A DNA stretch of 64,000 bases from Guyanagaster necrorhizus (Eukaryota; Basidiomycota; Agaricomycetes; Agaricales; Physalacriaceae): contig NW_025064884.1 of the NCBI RefSeq assembly GCF_019112545.1, positions 434,001 to 498,000 on the forward strand. Direction: 5' to 3'. The notes beneath the pieces were generated by a model. The model had not been told where the DNA came from and did not search any database. It was given only the letters and a program-made list of their open reading frames with translations. A program made the position numbers and the translations under genes. Numbering within the stretch: position 1 is the first letter of the stretch; each line of letters begins with the position of its first letter. Of this stretch, positions 35,701 to 47,211 are shown one piece after another.

Positions 35701-36460
35701 AAGGGCAAGATTGGCAGAGATCAAGCCAAACTTGATGAGTACGGCGGACAAAAGATGGATGCACAGATCGTCGAAGGTGGGATCAAGATTGCTGCCATTG
35801 ATCAGGTAAGCATGTGTTGTACTGACACACTTTCTATCTGCTCACATCTGTCCTTAGCGTGATCTCGAATATGACCCTATCCAATATCAACGTGATCGTG
35901 GCGAACTGGACTGGGACGCACGATCAGTAACCTCCACTACATTATTGGATGGCGGCCCTTCAAATTCCAACTTTTATGGCAGTAGCACAACGTTGCTCAA
36001 TGGCTACGACCGCGACCGATATCTTGCCGGTGGAAGCAGCTCAACTTCACCTGCGGAGCACTTTGAGTTGACCGCGATGGATTCCCCACGAGAGCCTCTG
36101 CTCAGTCCACAATCGCAGATGTACTATCAGCAGCAGCAAGGGTTTGATTCGTCGCAATCCCTAGCGCCGTCAATACCGCCAACAATGCACAATGATGGTG
36201 CTATGAGGGAGGCGCCGGTACATCGGCCGCAGGGCTCTCAGTCATCATTTTACGCCGGAGTACCTGTGGATCGGACGATGAGTCCATTCCAGCAGGAGCG
36301 GAGTGGTAGCCCATTTGTGGAGCGCCGTAGTGGCAGCCCACTGGATGAGCGAACGGCTAGTCCTCGGCCATACGCCAACCAACAACGGCACTATTCTCAT
36401 GACCGGGGTCCTTCTGGAGGTAATGGCAGCATGGCGGGCCGTGGTCCATACAGAGGTTAA
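32733..36460 (+). CDS. CSC1/OSCA-TMEM63 (DUF221) osmosensitive channel-like protein
   Basis: The model joins 16 exons (32733-32834, 32885-32929, 32981-33717, 33767-33953, 34008-34142, 34190-34330, 34398-34509, 34558-34626, 34678-34741, 34795-34866, 34915-34986, 35041-35050, 35102-35245, 35298-35367, 35417-35805, 35858-36460) into 983 residues. The family forms plasma- or organelle-membrane cation channels gated by membrane tension or osmotic stress. Landmarks: N-terminal helix (VTVLAFNFLRPKN), PPLLHTKEPELVDKIGLDAVTFLRFLRLMRW, cytosolic loop with FYARTLTVRHVP, then the RSN1_7TM core with ISVLANLDSLTSYV, FGFFLPIIMRW, LTFFPLRGFLVVFDLAQ, VFGRTPRDIREWTQPPIFPYAVYYGN and LFMGSVGLVFAPLAPLV. A Ser/Gln/Arg-rich tail of about 190 residues follows. 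Exon 12 is 10 nt. Intron 2 appears to use a GC donor (32930). A decayed paralogue lies at 500-2520. Confidence 0.93.
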
Positions 36461-36815
36461 TGGGATATTCTATTTTTTTTTTCTTATCGCTTCCTATTGC
36501 TTTCTATTGCTTCTCTGCGCTTGACGATTTAGGATTGGTCTCTTCATGCGTTGGGCTTGTGTGGTGTTGATGTGATGGACCACGTACTTACAGCATGAGT
36601 ATACTATTGTGATGAACGGATGCTACCGAAACCGACTATTCACATTGCCTCTGAACTGTGAGCAACGACGGATGTGCAAGCACTGGCCCTAGGCCCCTTG
36701 ATAAGAATGTTTACCTCTGTTTGCATTAGAAGCCAATCGACATTTTCGGCTGTCAACACATTCTCAAGGTCCTCGAACGTTCTCAAGGCGCCAGCACTCT
36801 TTTTTTTCCAGCAAA
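36461..36815. other. Spacer and eL33 promoter
   Basis: 355 bp between the channel stop and the eL33 start. It contains a T-run at 36473-36481 (3' end of the channel gene) and a pyrimidine stretch ttttttttcc just before the eL33 ATG, common in ribosomal-protein promoters. Confidence 0.55.
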
Positions 36816-37417
36816 ATGGGCTCAACAAGGTGAGAGGTCCTTTTTGATGTTGTCCGAGATGCCACATCTGCGATTTGGAGCGTTTTGGATGGCTAGAAAC
36901 GATGGATGGACGCCGACTTGAATGGATGACGCTTACGGTCTTTCTGGCAGATTGTATTCCAAAGGTCGTGTCCTTGGACACAAGCGGGCCAAGCGCAACA
37001 CTCGCCCCAACACCTCTCTCCTTCAGATTGAGGGTGTTGCTACCAAGGAGGATGCCCAATTCTACCTCGGCAAGGTGTGCGCACTTGATCTCTGAAACCA
37101 TCCTGCAAACTGATATGTTTTTCTCATTGTAGCGAGTTGCATATGTCTACAAGGCGAAGCGGGAAGTAAAAGGATCCAAAGTGCGAGTCATTTGGGGGTG
37201 CGTAAACCGGTTTCAAATTAGACAGCGTACTCAGTTTCCTCAATAGACGAGTGACCCGGCCACATGGAAGCTCTGGTGTCGTAAAGTCAAAGTTCCGCTC
37301 CAACCTCCCTCCCCGCGCGTTCGGTGCTAGTGTTCGGGTGGTGCGTCGCTCTGATACGCCCTCCAGTACATTTGTAGACTTACCTCCTCTTAGATGCTCT
37401 ACCCCTCGACGATCTAG
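36816..37417 (+). CDS. RPL33: 60S ribosomal protein eL33 (L33/L35A)
   Basis: Five exons (36816-36829, 36951-37074, 37133-37197, 37247-37340, 37394-37417) encode 106 residues, the normal length. The joined sequence has the family core: [82 protein letters not shown] and a final MLYPSTI. The protein is a structural part of the large ribosomal subunit. The first exon is only 14 nt and is followed by the longest intron of the gene, 121 nt, a layout usual for ribosomal-protein genes. I looked for C/D-box motifs in that intron and found no convincing snoRNA. Confidence 0.95.
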
Positions 37418-38848
37418 ATGGTCTGTACTCTATGCGTATACGTATGACACCTCTGGCACTCTTATCCGATTCACATAATGCAATATGACATGCTTGGTTG
37501 CATAGACACATATTGAGATCGAGTGAGGTGCAAGTGAGAGTCATTCGAGCACTGAATACGTTCTTTGCTCTAGTATATGTCGTTCCTCGGTTGTGTGCAG
37601 CTCAAAAGGTGAGCCGCCCTTCACGGGTAAGAGATGGTTAGTTTCGAATACGTGCTCGATGTGACTGATGTGGATCCTATCATTTCGAAAACGCCTTATG
37701 GTTAAGTGGCTCCTCTACACAAGTGGTGACATCAAAATTATACTACAACACTGATTCACCATGGCGAACTTGTTGAGATGGACCAGAATGCATAAAATAC
37801 ATTCTATTCACGTTTCTCACCACCTTTCGCCGCGTTCGCCCCGAGTTCAACGCGTCTACAAGCACTCGTCAGTGCTCATAATACACTAATCCGATCATTA
37901 GTCGGGGGGCCGTCCAGTGAGATACAATTGGGATCACAAGCTATTTCGCCCACTTTGAACTGGAATCTTCGTATCTGTTTTTGCGTACCAAATCAGATAT
38001 ATTTCATTCAGAAATCAATGCATGACAATAACTAAGTGACACTTGAGTAGGTACCTAACGGTACCGTATGTTGTGTCGGGTCCAAGTCTAGTCATTCGCC
38101 GTGCTCGTTCTTTCGTACAGGTGACGAGCGCATCTCCGGATGAGGTGATCCCTTCTCATCGAAACACGATGTTGTCCACAAGTAACTTGAGTGGCATCTA
38201 ATTGTGAATGATGAGGTCAATCAGACTACTGTTTTTGGTCAAGAAACTCAGGTCTTAGGTTTCAACGATCGCTCAGTTTCGAGCGCTTGACTTTGCCGTC
38301 TCTCTTGACGTTTGGTCCATTACCATGCAATAAGAAAACTGAACATGAAATCAGTCTCTTATTCTACATTGCCAGTGACCAAGCCGTTTCTCGGTAGTCT
38401 TTTAGATTCCCACAAACTCCCGCTTTTTCCTCTACGTCGCACTCTCGAAATAGCCTACTCTCATCCTAGATGCAGTGTTGATATCGTTGGTACTGGCGAT
38501 AAAGCATCTGGTGGGCACCGAATCTCTATTCTGATAACCATTGCCAGTCCTCTGACTACTCATTTCCGCAGGGTTATTCACGTGTCAATAGTATCAAACA
38601 GTCTGACGCCAAGGACCAACTCCCCGGTGGCCATTGCAACTCTTGTAGTTCCCCGTTGATAATCAGGCTTCTTTGCTTTGCCTCGGGGTCCTCAGGGTTC
38701 TACCTTGTATCTCTGCCCAAGAAGAAATGAAGACGATAACGAGCATCTTGCAGCATGGATATGAATATACCAAACCCTCCAACCCATCAACCGGTACTAG
38801 ACACAAGTATAAAACCCCTGCTTCACCACTGAAAACCTACCACACGAA
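37418..38848. other. Intergenic region, no supported gene
   Basis: About 1.4 kb. A frame at 38312-38659 has no motif. Nothing else recognised. Confidence 0.45.
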
Positions 38849-39305
38849 ATGTTCTCATATGTGGATTTAACCGTGAAGGCTTACGATGACCGTATGCTCT
38901 CCGACTTGTCTCCTGTTCAATCTATATTGAATATTGTAGTACTCGTGGTTAAAGGGTTGGTGGGCGATGACAAGAATCTGATGGATCCTCTGTTCCGGCC
39001 GATGATTCGGGCCGCCGATTTAGCGGGAACCATCGATTTAGCTTCTGACGTCTCGGACTCGAACAAGATTGTGGGCACGACGGTGTGGTTTGGACCGAGA
39101 AAATCACTGTTTGCTGAGCAGGTAATATTATTTCGTGGAATCCTCATTGCCTGCTCATACCATGAACCTTTATAGCGCAGAACAAAGAAAATTAGGCCTG
39201 AACGACCTTATGGGCAAGCTCTCCCCCGAAGTTCGTGAATGGTGGGAGAAAAGTGTAAATACGCTCTTCTCACCGACCGGCATCAACTTAATGTCGGAGG
39301 CATAG
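38849..39305 (+). CDS. Short GNAT-like protein, probably truncated
   Basis: Two exons (38849-39134 and 39181-39305; 46-nt intron) give 136 residues. The segment MIRAADLAGTIDLASDV, VGTTVWFGPRKSLF, QQRKLGLNDLMGKLSPEVREWW resembles the N-terminal half of a mushroom-specific family of GNAT-like acyltransferases, usually about 200-240 residues with the acetyl-CoA loop after this point. That loop is absent here: the frame ends with NLMSEA and a stop. The gene is therefore either a remnant or a short derivative. Family assignment is from memory of the WFGP...LF/QR pattern and is tentative. Confidence 0.5.
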
Positions 39306-39520
39306 TATTGTCCCAAAACGTCGGAACTAGTGACCACCGCTTTAGGTTCAACAGGAGCACTAGATTCGTGGTGGTCGCCACATATCGCTGTAGATGAGAA
39401 ATGTTGGTATCCAAATACACACTATGTCGCATTCATAACAAGAAGTTGGAGCAGTGAACGGTAGTAACAACTCAAAGATAATACAAGAGTAAAACCTAAT
39501 GAAACCGGTCACTCGGCGGA

Positions 39521-41169
39521 TCACATATTAGAACGATACATATGTACATTGAAGTTCCCAGCCGTCCTTTCAAGCACCACTTTGTCAATCAAGTGCAGAA
39601 CATCCACCGCACACCCAACAGAGAACGAGAAACCAGAGCCTCCTTGGCCGTACGAATGAATAATGCTGCTGAATCCACCATGCATCCGATTCGACCGCAG
39701 CTCCCGCTCTACCCGCACATTCCCTACCCGCGTCGGTCGCAGACCTTGAACCACAGGCGCTACAGGGTCAAATTCTGCATTCTCCAGTCCAGGAACACTG
39801 CCAGTGCCGTTATTAGCGGTCCGGATACATCGTATATTGGAGAGCACGTACAACTTGTTGCATCGCTCACGCATACGCTGGATCTCAGGCGACTCCATGG
39901 TGAAGTCAAGCTCCCATTTGTGAGGCTGAGCGATTCCACCGAGGATAAGGATCTACAAGTAGGGTAAATCGAAGGAGACTGAATGGGGAATGGGAGACTG
40001 AGTCAGCATACGTTGTCGTTTCGAGGAACTATGAACACGATATCTTCATGCTCCGAGCTCAGTTCGTTGTCGTGAGTCACAGCGAGGGCTTCCGTAACCT
40101 TGGCGAACCGCTTCCCGTCGTTGACGAGTCGGATTAATCCACCACGTAGGGGGTAGCAAGACTTGTCTCCTGCAGCCTCGAACGAATTGAGGCCAGTCGC
40201 GTTGACAATTGCAACCGCACCGTACGTCTCGAGTAGCTTCGCCTCCGAGTCCAAGAGATCGCCATCGATGCGGCGAGTGATCAATTCCGCGCCTTTCACC
40301 TCGACCAGATCATGAAGCCAGACCTAAATATCAGGGTCAATACAACCGGCGAAATTTAAGTGTGACAAGACTCGCCATGTATGCGTCTGTGTCGATGACA
40401 GGAGCCAGATGGGAGTATGCATCGACAACGCCAGCATTCTGGTTGACTGCGTGTTTCGCAATCAAGTCGGGGTCCCGGACAAAGCCTTTAATGCAAGACG
40501 CTTCTATCTCGCGCATCTTGCGCAATTGATCAAGGAGGTCCTCGATCGGTTTTCCGAAGAAGAAATTGGCGGTGCGCATCTTGATGGCGGGCAGGAATTT
40601 GCTTAGCTGGTCGAAAACACGGTAGGATGCCAATGACCACCCTTTGGACAACGCCAAGGACTTTGCGTCTGTGTGCTGGCCTGTGAAGAGTGTGATTGAG
40701 TGAGGTTCGAACTGAAATAATGTAGACACACCACAGACGGCTGGAGGATATTCCCACCTGGTAAACGGAGGTTAGGTCTTGGCTGAAGACGATATACGCG
40801 TAGAACTTACAACGCTCCGGCTAGAGAGAAATCACCGTAAGTGCTGGGATCCAGCTTCCGACGCAAAATTTACTTACCGATCTGAGAGGTGATACGAGGT
40901 GTCGCCGGCGCCCATTGCTCTGACACGATGGTGACATCGTATCCTGCATCAAGCAACATCCAGGCAGTTCTGTAAACACGTGTATGGGACAGTCCCGCAT
41001 AAATGGTATATGCACGAAAAATAGCCTACGTACGTTAGACCATTGACACCCCCGCCTACAACGAGGACGCGCCGACCGTTACGACGCGCACTCGTAACAT
41101 TCGCGGAAGTGTCAAGGACGATAAGACCTTTCTTGAGACCCAAGACTGGAACGGTTCGCAACAAGACAT
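39521..41169 (-). pseudogene. D-amino-acid oxidase family copy A, start codon out of frame
   Basis: This is the minus-strand sister of the gene at 47212-48849. Exons by correspondence: about 41169-41034, 40969-40878, 40820-40811, 40757-40732, 40680-40376, 40323-40012, 39952-39852, 39797-39521. The FAD-binding motif VLVVGGGVNGLT, the body and the SYGQGGSG C-terminal motif are present. Exon 1 matches copy B at 27 of 40 compared residues, and the last residues differ (HMYRSNM against TVEMHRANL), while everything between is identical. Relative to copy B there are two extra nucleotides between the ATG (41169-41167) and the glycine motif, so that ATG runs into a stop after about 37 codons. No other in-frame ATG precedes the motif. 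It is probably non-functional unless an upstream exon supplies a start. Confidence 0.65.
39546..40968 (-). repeat. Inverted repeat arm A (1,423 bp)
   Basis: Reverse complement of 47396-48818, same length with no indel. All segments I compared, including introns, were identical. The position rule is A = 88364 minus B. The edges fall inside the oxidase gene copies. Confidence 0.9.
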
Positions 41170-43664
41170 TTTTTATCAACTCGGAGAGAGATTTGTAAAT
41201 CTAAGAGATGCTGGGTCTGTGGGACTGGCAGAGTGGATGATGATAGTTATAGTTATGGATGTGAATTTTGAGGCTTTTATACTATTGTTGATTTTCTTCG
41301 AGACTTGACAATGCCATCTATTCGAGGTTAACAGTAAAGGATGGCATAATGCGGTGGAGGCATGACCACCGCACTGTCGGACACGGCGTTTCTTGGAATG
41401 ATGGTTGATCCTTCCAGAATCACGACTGAGTTTTCGACTGTGGTCCTTATAGTATTCTACCAAGCGAGGGAGTATTTCTGTCGATGGTAATGGCCAGACG
41501 TGACTCACGTGGGTGATCTATATATTTCATCAAACACACCGCGGGGGGGCCACCAGGAAAGCTTCTGATGATGTTATATTACTGGCATAATCTTCAATTA
41601 GTGGGAGACCTAAGGGCGAAAGGTTTACGAGCTGAAATAGATCGACCTGAAATTCACTCTCATCTTTCGTACAAAGATGTTCTAAATAAAATAAGCACTC
41701 AACTCTCCGTTGTAAAAGAGCCTATGCGTTCGACTTGAGCCTTGTCATAAAAATTGCATGTGATGATGAAACAAAGTAGTTCTGAACCTGCTGGGCAGGT
41801 TTGCCTGCCAGATGAAACGAACCCTAAAAGAAAGACTGCCCGAAAGAGATGCATCAACGCTTGACTGTCGGGCCCGACGCGGAGAGTGGAGGTCATTATA
41901 GATCATTTGATCAAAAGTCCATTGAGGACAAGAGTCATTGGAGCAGTTTCCATGAAGGAGATATGAACCTATCAAAGTCTGGGCCACCCAGGTGCTCATA
42001 ATGCATTGTCTCACACTCTCCATCCAATGATGCATACCATCTTACCCCATGTCACGAGCGTATACAGCAGTATATGACTGAATCACGAGTACATTCCATG
42101 GAAAATCCGACGTCTTCGATGATGTCCTTTGAGGTGACCATGGCGTCGCAGTCCAAGTGAAAGAACCATAAGCGAATTTGATCGTATCACTGTGACAGGC
42201 GTAAGAAACACTCTACTCCAGATGTTTCTGTATTGGTAGCTTTCGTCCTTCCTGTTCTCGACAAGAAGCATGTCGAAAGATTGTCTGTGAACAAAATGGC
42301 AAAGAACCTAAGCTTCGTCCACTGGTACTTAACGCACAAATTTCAGGTACCACCATCGGGAGAAGCACGAAGACAGCGGTCTGTCGTAGACAGTATATGT
42401 GTTCCTCTGACCCCCTCATCTTGATTCAAATCTACTCGGGTCTTATAGGATGGTCAAACCTTCGAACAGAGAGAAACGTCCAAACGACGTACCTAATACA
42501 AGTATGGATTCGCATTAGTTGGCGCCATCCGCGTGATTAGTGAACCTCCACTAGCTAGGCGGGATGAATGAACGATGCTAGTTACGCTCGGAATCTGTGA
42601 TGAGCCGTCTGGAGATCAGACTCTGCTCGATTAATCCGATCGGACAAGCTACATGCTAGTGGGTATAGCCGGACACACCGTCCGTACCTAGAAATTTTCA
42701 AGATGTGTTCCAGCCCACTATAGGCAGTACAGTGGTATGAATAACTGTGGAATTTGACTTTCGATGATCCTGGAAGTTACCATGGTAGGGAAAAGGAGGA
42801 AAAGGAAGTGACTTGGAAGCAGAAATGACATGCACGTGCCTCCTGAACTTGGGGAAATTCGTTCAACTTCCCAACTTGAACATCTCACGTTTAAAGCTAT
42901 CTTTTTCGGATCTTTCTTCATAGGCTGCCACACAGGGTTACTGATTGGAAGCTTAAAGCTCATCTTCTGCTATAGCACATACTTTTAGCACCCCATAGCT
43001 CTTTGTAGTACCCTTTGCTTGTTACACAAACAACGATGTCGCGTATGCATCATTATCAGCCTGCGCCAGAAGGCAGAGTTGGTATCTTTGGTCTGAATCT
43101 AAGAAAGGCATGATAGACACAATATTTGATCCTTGTTCACTTATTTAATCCTGTCTTGGGCTTTTGGCAGTGTAAGGACATGCAATCCATACCAATATAT
43201 GCTGCGTGCCACGGTCAAGGGTGTGCTGTCGTTTTGACTGATTCAAATTATAACTGTATAATTGAGTCCACCTCAATGTACCGGTCCGGCTGCTTACAAG
43301 CAACTCGGAAGACCGTTGTGTTGTGCTTTATGGTTCCATTGCAACAATAGTACATTCTGAATGTAATGATTTCGAAATACTATTGGATGATACAGGTAAA
43401 ACGGAGAGATTCTTGGTGCTAGTGAGGGCGGAATGAGTACATGTGACTCTTGTTTCCATACACTTTAGGGTTAATCGGCCGAATCGGTCCAGCATTCCGA
43501 CGCCACTGACCACGAAGTTGAAGACGTTCTGGCAAAGTCTGACAACCAAGTACTGCGTAGTGGTCATTCCTGATCTGTAATGCCGGCCTAATTAGCCGTT
43601 TGGGCCATCTAATGCCAGATTTAGGGCTCACCTTCGCCTGTTCTTGCACACTTTGCCATCGACC
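41170..43664. other. Intergenic region; part of an older duplication
   Basis: About 2.5 kb between oxidase copy A and the dehydrogenase. Short matches in reverse orientation to the region upstream of copy B (for example ttttgatcaaatgat near 41910 and 46531, and a ccgtgtccga stretch near 41378 and 47008) show that the two oxidase promoters share ancestry. No gene supported; frames at 42083-42424 and 43328-43649 lack motifs. Confidence 0.5.
41274..41281 (-). promoter_or_regulatory. TATA box of oxidase copy A
   Basis: TATAAAAG on the minus strand, about 105 bp before the copy-A ATG, the same distance as in copy B. Confidence 0.6.
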
Positions 43665-45672
43665 ATGTCCTTGTTATCCCGTTCTCCTTTTGTCCGTACA
43701 AATGCTCTCAAGCAGGTCGGCTACGTACGCTTCGCATCTTCAAGTCAGTCTTGAGCTCGTTTCTTGGCCATCTCTCACTCACCTGTCGAGCCAGAATTCG
43801 CCAAGTTTCATTGGGAGGCACGTTCGCCATTATTCAGTGTCATTCCCACGCTTATATCGCCACTAGGACCCTTTGAATGTCGAGAACCTTCTCACTGAGG
43901 AGGAAATCGCGATTCGGTAAGTCCATCAACTGAGTTATTGGACCTTTTCTGACCTCATCTATGGCCAGGGATACTGCCCATCAGTACTGTCAGGCAAGTC
44001 TCAGTCGAAACTCACGAAATTTCTGCACCTGCAGGTCCATTGCTCAGTCAAGTGGTGTTAACCGTGTGCTTCTAGGAAAACCTTCTGCCTCGCGTCTTGG
44101 AAGGATGGCGTACAGAAGGCTTGTGACGATGATAATACCTGTGTCCGCGTTTCTAATGTTAACCCAATAGAATTCGATCCGAAAGTCCTGCCTGAAATGG
44201 GAAAACTTGGACTTCTAGGCTCTACAATTCAAGGCTACGGATGTGCTGGAACGAGCCAAGTCGCGTACGGACTCATCGCACGAGAAATTGAACGGTAAAG
44301 TTTTGCTTTAGCTTATTTTCGTACACACTGAGCTTGTAATAGAGTAGATTCCGGGTACCGCTCAACAGCATCCGTTCAGTCTTCTCTTGTCATGCATCCC
44401 ATCAACGAGTTTGGGACAGATGCTCAGAAAGAGAAGTACATCCCTCGTCTTGGTCGGTACCATCTCTCATTTCCATGTGTGTCTCGATAAATGACTTTGT
44501 CATGAACAGCCAAGGGTGAAATTATTGGTGCTTTTGTAAGTTTGTACGTTCCTGTCAGTTGTCCTATCTTAACGTGCTCTGTAGGGACTTACCGAACCCA
44601 ACCATGGGTCGGACCCGGCAAACATGGAAACCACTGCCGAAGAAATAGAAGGAGGATTCATTATCAACGGAAGCAAGACGTGGATTTCCAACGCACCTGT
44701 CGCGTATGTTTGGATCGTAGCCATAAGATCGCCGTAGCTGATCTTTAAGCTTTGCAGCGACGTGTTCATAATCTGGGCCACCTGCAAGTGGGACCAAAAA
44801 ATCCGTGGTTTCATCCTTGAAAAGGTCAGTGACCTTCGTCAATACGCCTTTGGTGTATTAAGCCCTGGTCCCTCAGGGAATGAAAGGACTCGAGACGCAA
44901 GCTATCAAGAACAAAGTAGCGTTACGAGCTTCTCTCACAGGATCAATCTTCATGGACTCTGTTCGGTTAACCCACGATGCCTTGTTACCTAAATCAAAGG
45001 GGTTGGGGTCGCCATTCTCTTGCTTGAACTCTGCTCGGTATGCTGTCATGTCATTGCTTCCACAGTGATTGATGTTTCCAACAATCAGGTATGGCATTTC
45101 GTGGGGAGTCATGGGCGCTCTGGAGGATTGCATCGACCGCACGAGAGAGTATGCACTCGAACGACACCAGTTCCAGCGTCCGTTGGCTTCGTTCCAGCTT
45201 GTCCAGAAGAAACTAGTCGATGCCCAGACGGAGGTGACCCTGGGGCTACTAGCTAGTTTGCAAGTCGGAAGGCTCAAGGAGGCCGGACAATATTCACCTG
45301 AAATGATAAGTATGGTCAAGAGGAACAATTGCGGAAAAGCTTTGCAACACTCGAGAATTGTATTAGATATTTTGGGTGGAAATGCTTGCGCTGACGAGTC
45401 AGTCGTTCATATTTTTCTATGCTATTGGTGCTAACAAGGTCCAGATATCACGTTGGAAGACATGCTGCTAATCTGCAGGTTACTAATACATATGAAGGTA
45501 ACTTTTGCCACTTCCTTCTTTTAAACTACGTTAAAATATTCTTTTTTGAAGGAACTTATGTGCGTATCTTTCATAAACCCTGCTTTCTATACGTTTATCG
45601 AACCTTTTACTTTAGGACATTCACACTTTGATACTCGGGAAAGCCATGACTGGTATACAAGCGTTCGCCTAA
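43665..45672 (+). CDS. GCDH: Glutaryl-CoA dehydrogenase
   Basis: An FAD-dependent mitochondrial enzyme that oxidises and decarboxylates glutaryl-CoA to crotonyl-CoA in lysine and tryptophan breakdown. Fifteen exons (43665-43743, 43795-43817, 43867-43916, 43969-43993, 44076-44118, 44171-44294, 44343-44452, 44510-44535, 44585-44703, 44758-44824, 44877-45037, 45089-45397, 45445-45497, 45552-45559, 45616-45672) give 417 residues. Landmarks: [100 protein letters not shown] and [21 protein letters not shown], whose Glu (about 396) is the catalytic base. The N-terminus looks like an import signal. Introns after exons 2 and 4 need GC donors; that after exon 5 does too, unless a GT at 44110 is used. 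Exon 14 is 8 nt. Confidence 0.9.
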
Positions 45673-47211
45673 ATTCATGGGCCCATGTATGTACAACAAC
45701 AAATAAAGCGGAATTCTGTCACTTCGTCCAGTGCTCTCTGGCTGCTAAACGCCAAGGGATTCAGCTGACTAGTACAAAACCAAGGTAATATTGCCCGCTG
45801 CTCCTCATCCAAGCGCGGAGACTCGGAAAGGTTCGTCTCCTGGCCAACGAGAGCCCGCTGTCTCCTAACGGTTCTTCCGGCGTCGGTAGGCTCCGACGGT
45901 AGTGAGGTTCTTGTGCCAGATACATTAACGTTTCAACAAGGCACACGCGATTTCCGATGACAGAAGAAGGGCGATAATGTGGTTACGATGTCTGAAGGAT
46001 TGAAGAACCCTCCTACCTTCGTGATGCGATCATGCGCCAAACTTGTTTTTTTTTTGGTTGAGCTTTTATGGCAATTGGCAACTAACAAGGTTAGTCCCAA
46101 TGGTCAGCTAGGTGGCAGGGATTTTCACCCCGCTGGACCAGGGTAGGAATGCATTTGCGCACGAGCGGCCTGAAGACCGAACAGTGTGGGACTCGCTATT
46201 CAGCACTACCCACCAAACCTCCCAATGGAGCAGCCGGGTTCGAACCCTGCTTTCGCAGACCCAGCGTCTTCGGTTCACCCAAAGACCAGCCAGACCGCTC
46301 GATGCGTCAAACTTGTCATTGGACCAATGTCGTGAATCTTGCTGAGCTCTTCTCTAGCATTGTGGCTAGTAGCACAGAAGGAGTGCCCATCTTTTGCCTT
46401 CATGCCTTGCTACGATGCACACGTGAGGCTTCTCGTTATCCTGGGGAGAGGACAAGAATCAGAAGTGCCAATAGCTTGGCAGTCTGGGTCATTTGATGAG
46501 TACCTGGTGCGATTCGTCATAAGACTCTGGTTTTTGATCAAATGATGTTTAAATGTCCTCTAGTACACCATTAGGGCTCGCGTATCGGTTCTTTTGGCGA
46601 TGCTGGAGCGCCCTCTGCTTCAGTGAGGATCAGAATGAAAATGACATTATGTTACAGGGAACATTCCGTGTTTCAGTTTCGTTTCTAGGTGTATCCTAGA
46701 AAGATAGGTCGACATCGCCACAGCTGAGGACTTAATTGAGACTGACTATGCTGCCTTGCGTATCAGAAAGATGCCTTGGGTATTAATGTTCCGTTGAACA
46801 TCAAACAGAAAATGTCGCGGTAAAAACATATACAAAACATATCACCGGAATTTACTGGTACTGGACAACAGGCGGTTCTCATCGCCGCCGGCAATTTTTA
46901 AGATGTCATGGTACTACAGATGGCGTAGCGTACCATAAGGATTACAAGTTGTTAAACCCAAGTTCGTGATCCTAAATGGATCAAATACTTCAACGTGCAG
47001 TTAACGGCCGTGTCCGATAGAACGGTGATGTTACCCATCCCATGACTTATTGCGAACTTGGACTAGATTTCATTACAGTGTTGAGAAGAAAGAATTTACA
47101 AGGCTATAAAATGCTCAAACTTTGACATATCTCACCATTATCATCATTCTTTCCAGTCTCTCAAGCTCATCGTCTACTCCCCTTGATTTTATCGCTCTGC
47201 ATTTGCTGAAA
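45673..47211. other. Intergenic region upstream of oxidase copy B
   Basis: About 1.5 kb. The part from 46480 onward shares short blocks with the inverted region upstream of copy A. Frames at 45761-46545 have no motif. A T-run is at 46047-46056. Confidence 0.5.
47104..47111 (+). promoter_or_regulatory. TATA box of oxidase copy B
   Basis: ctataaaa about 105 bp before the ATG at 47212; matched in position by copy A. Confidence 0.65.

Noticed and set aside
36830..36950. Possible snoRNA in the long first intron of eL33
   Set aside because: ggatga-like words occur, but no paired C and D boxes with a terminal stem were found.
39542..39967. Long antisense frame (141 codons), mirrored at 48397-48834
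   Set aside because: It is the shadow of the oxidase C-terminal exons on the other strand; its presence in both copies only reflects the identical tract.
46225..46250. tRNA T-arm-like sequence (gggttcgaaccct)
   Set aside because: No matching acceptor stem, D-arm or anticodon arm at the correct distance upstream, and the stem pairs poorly.
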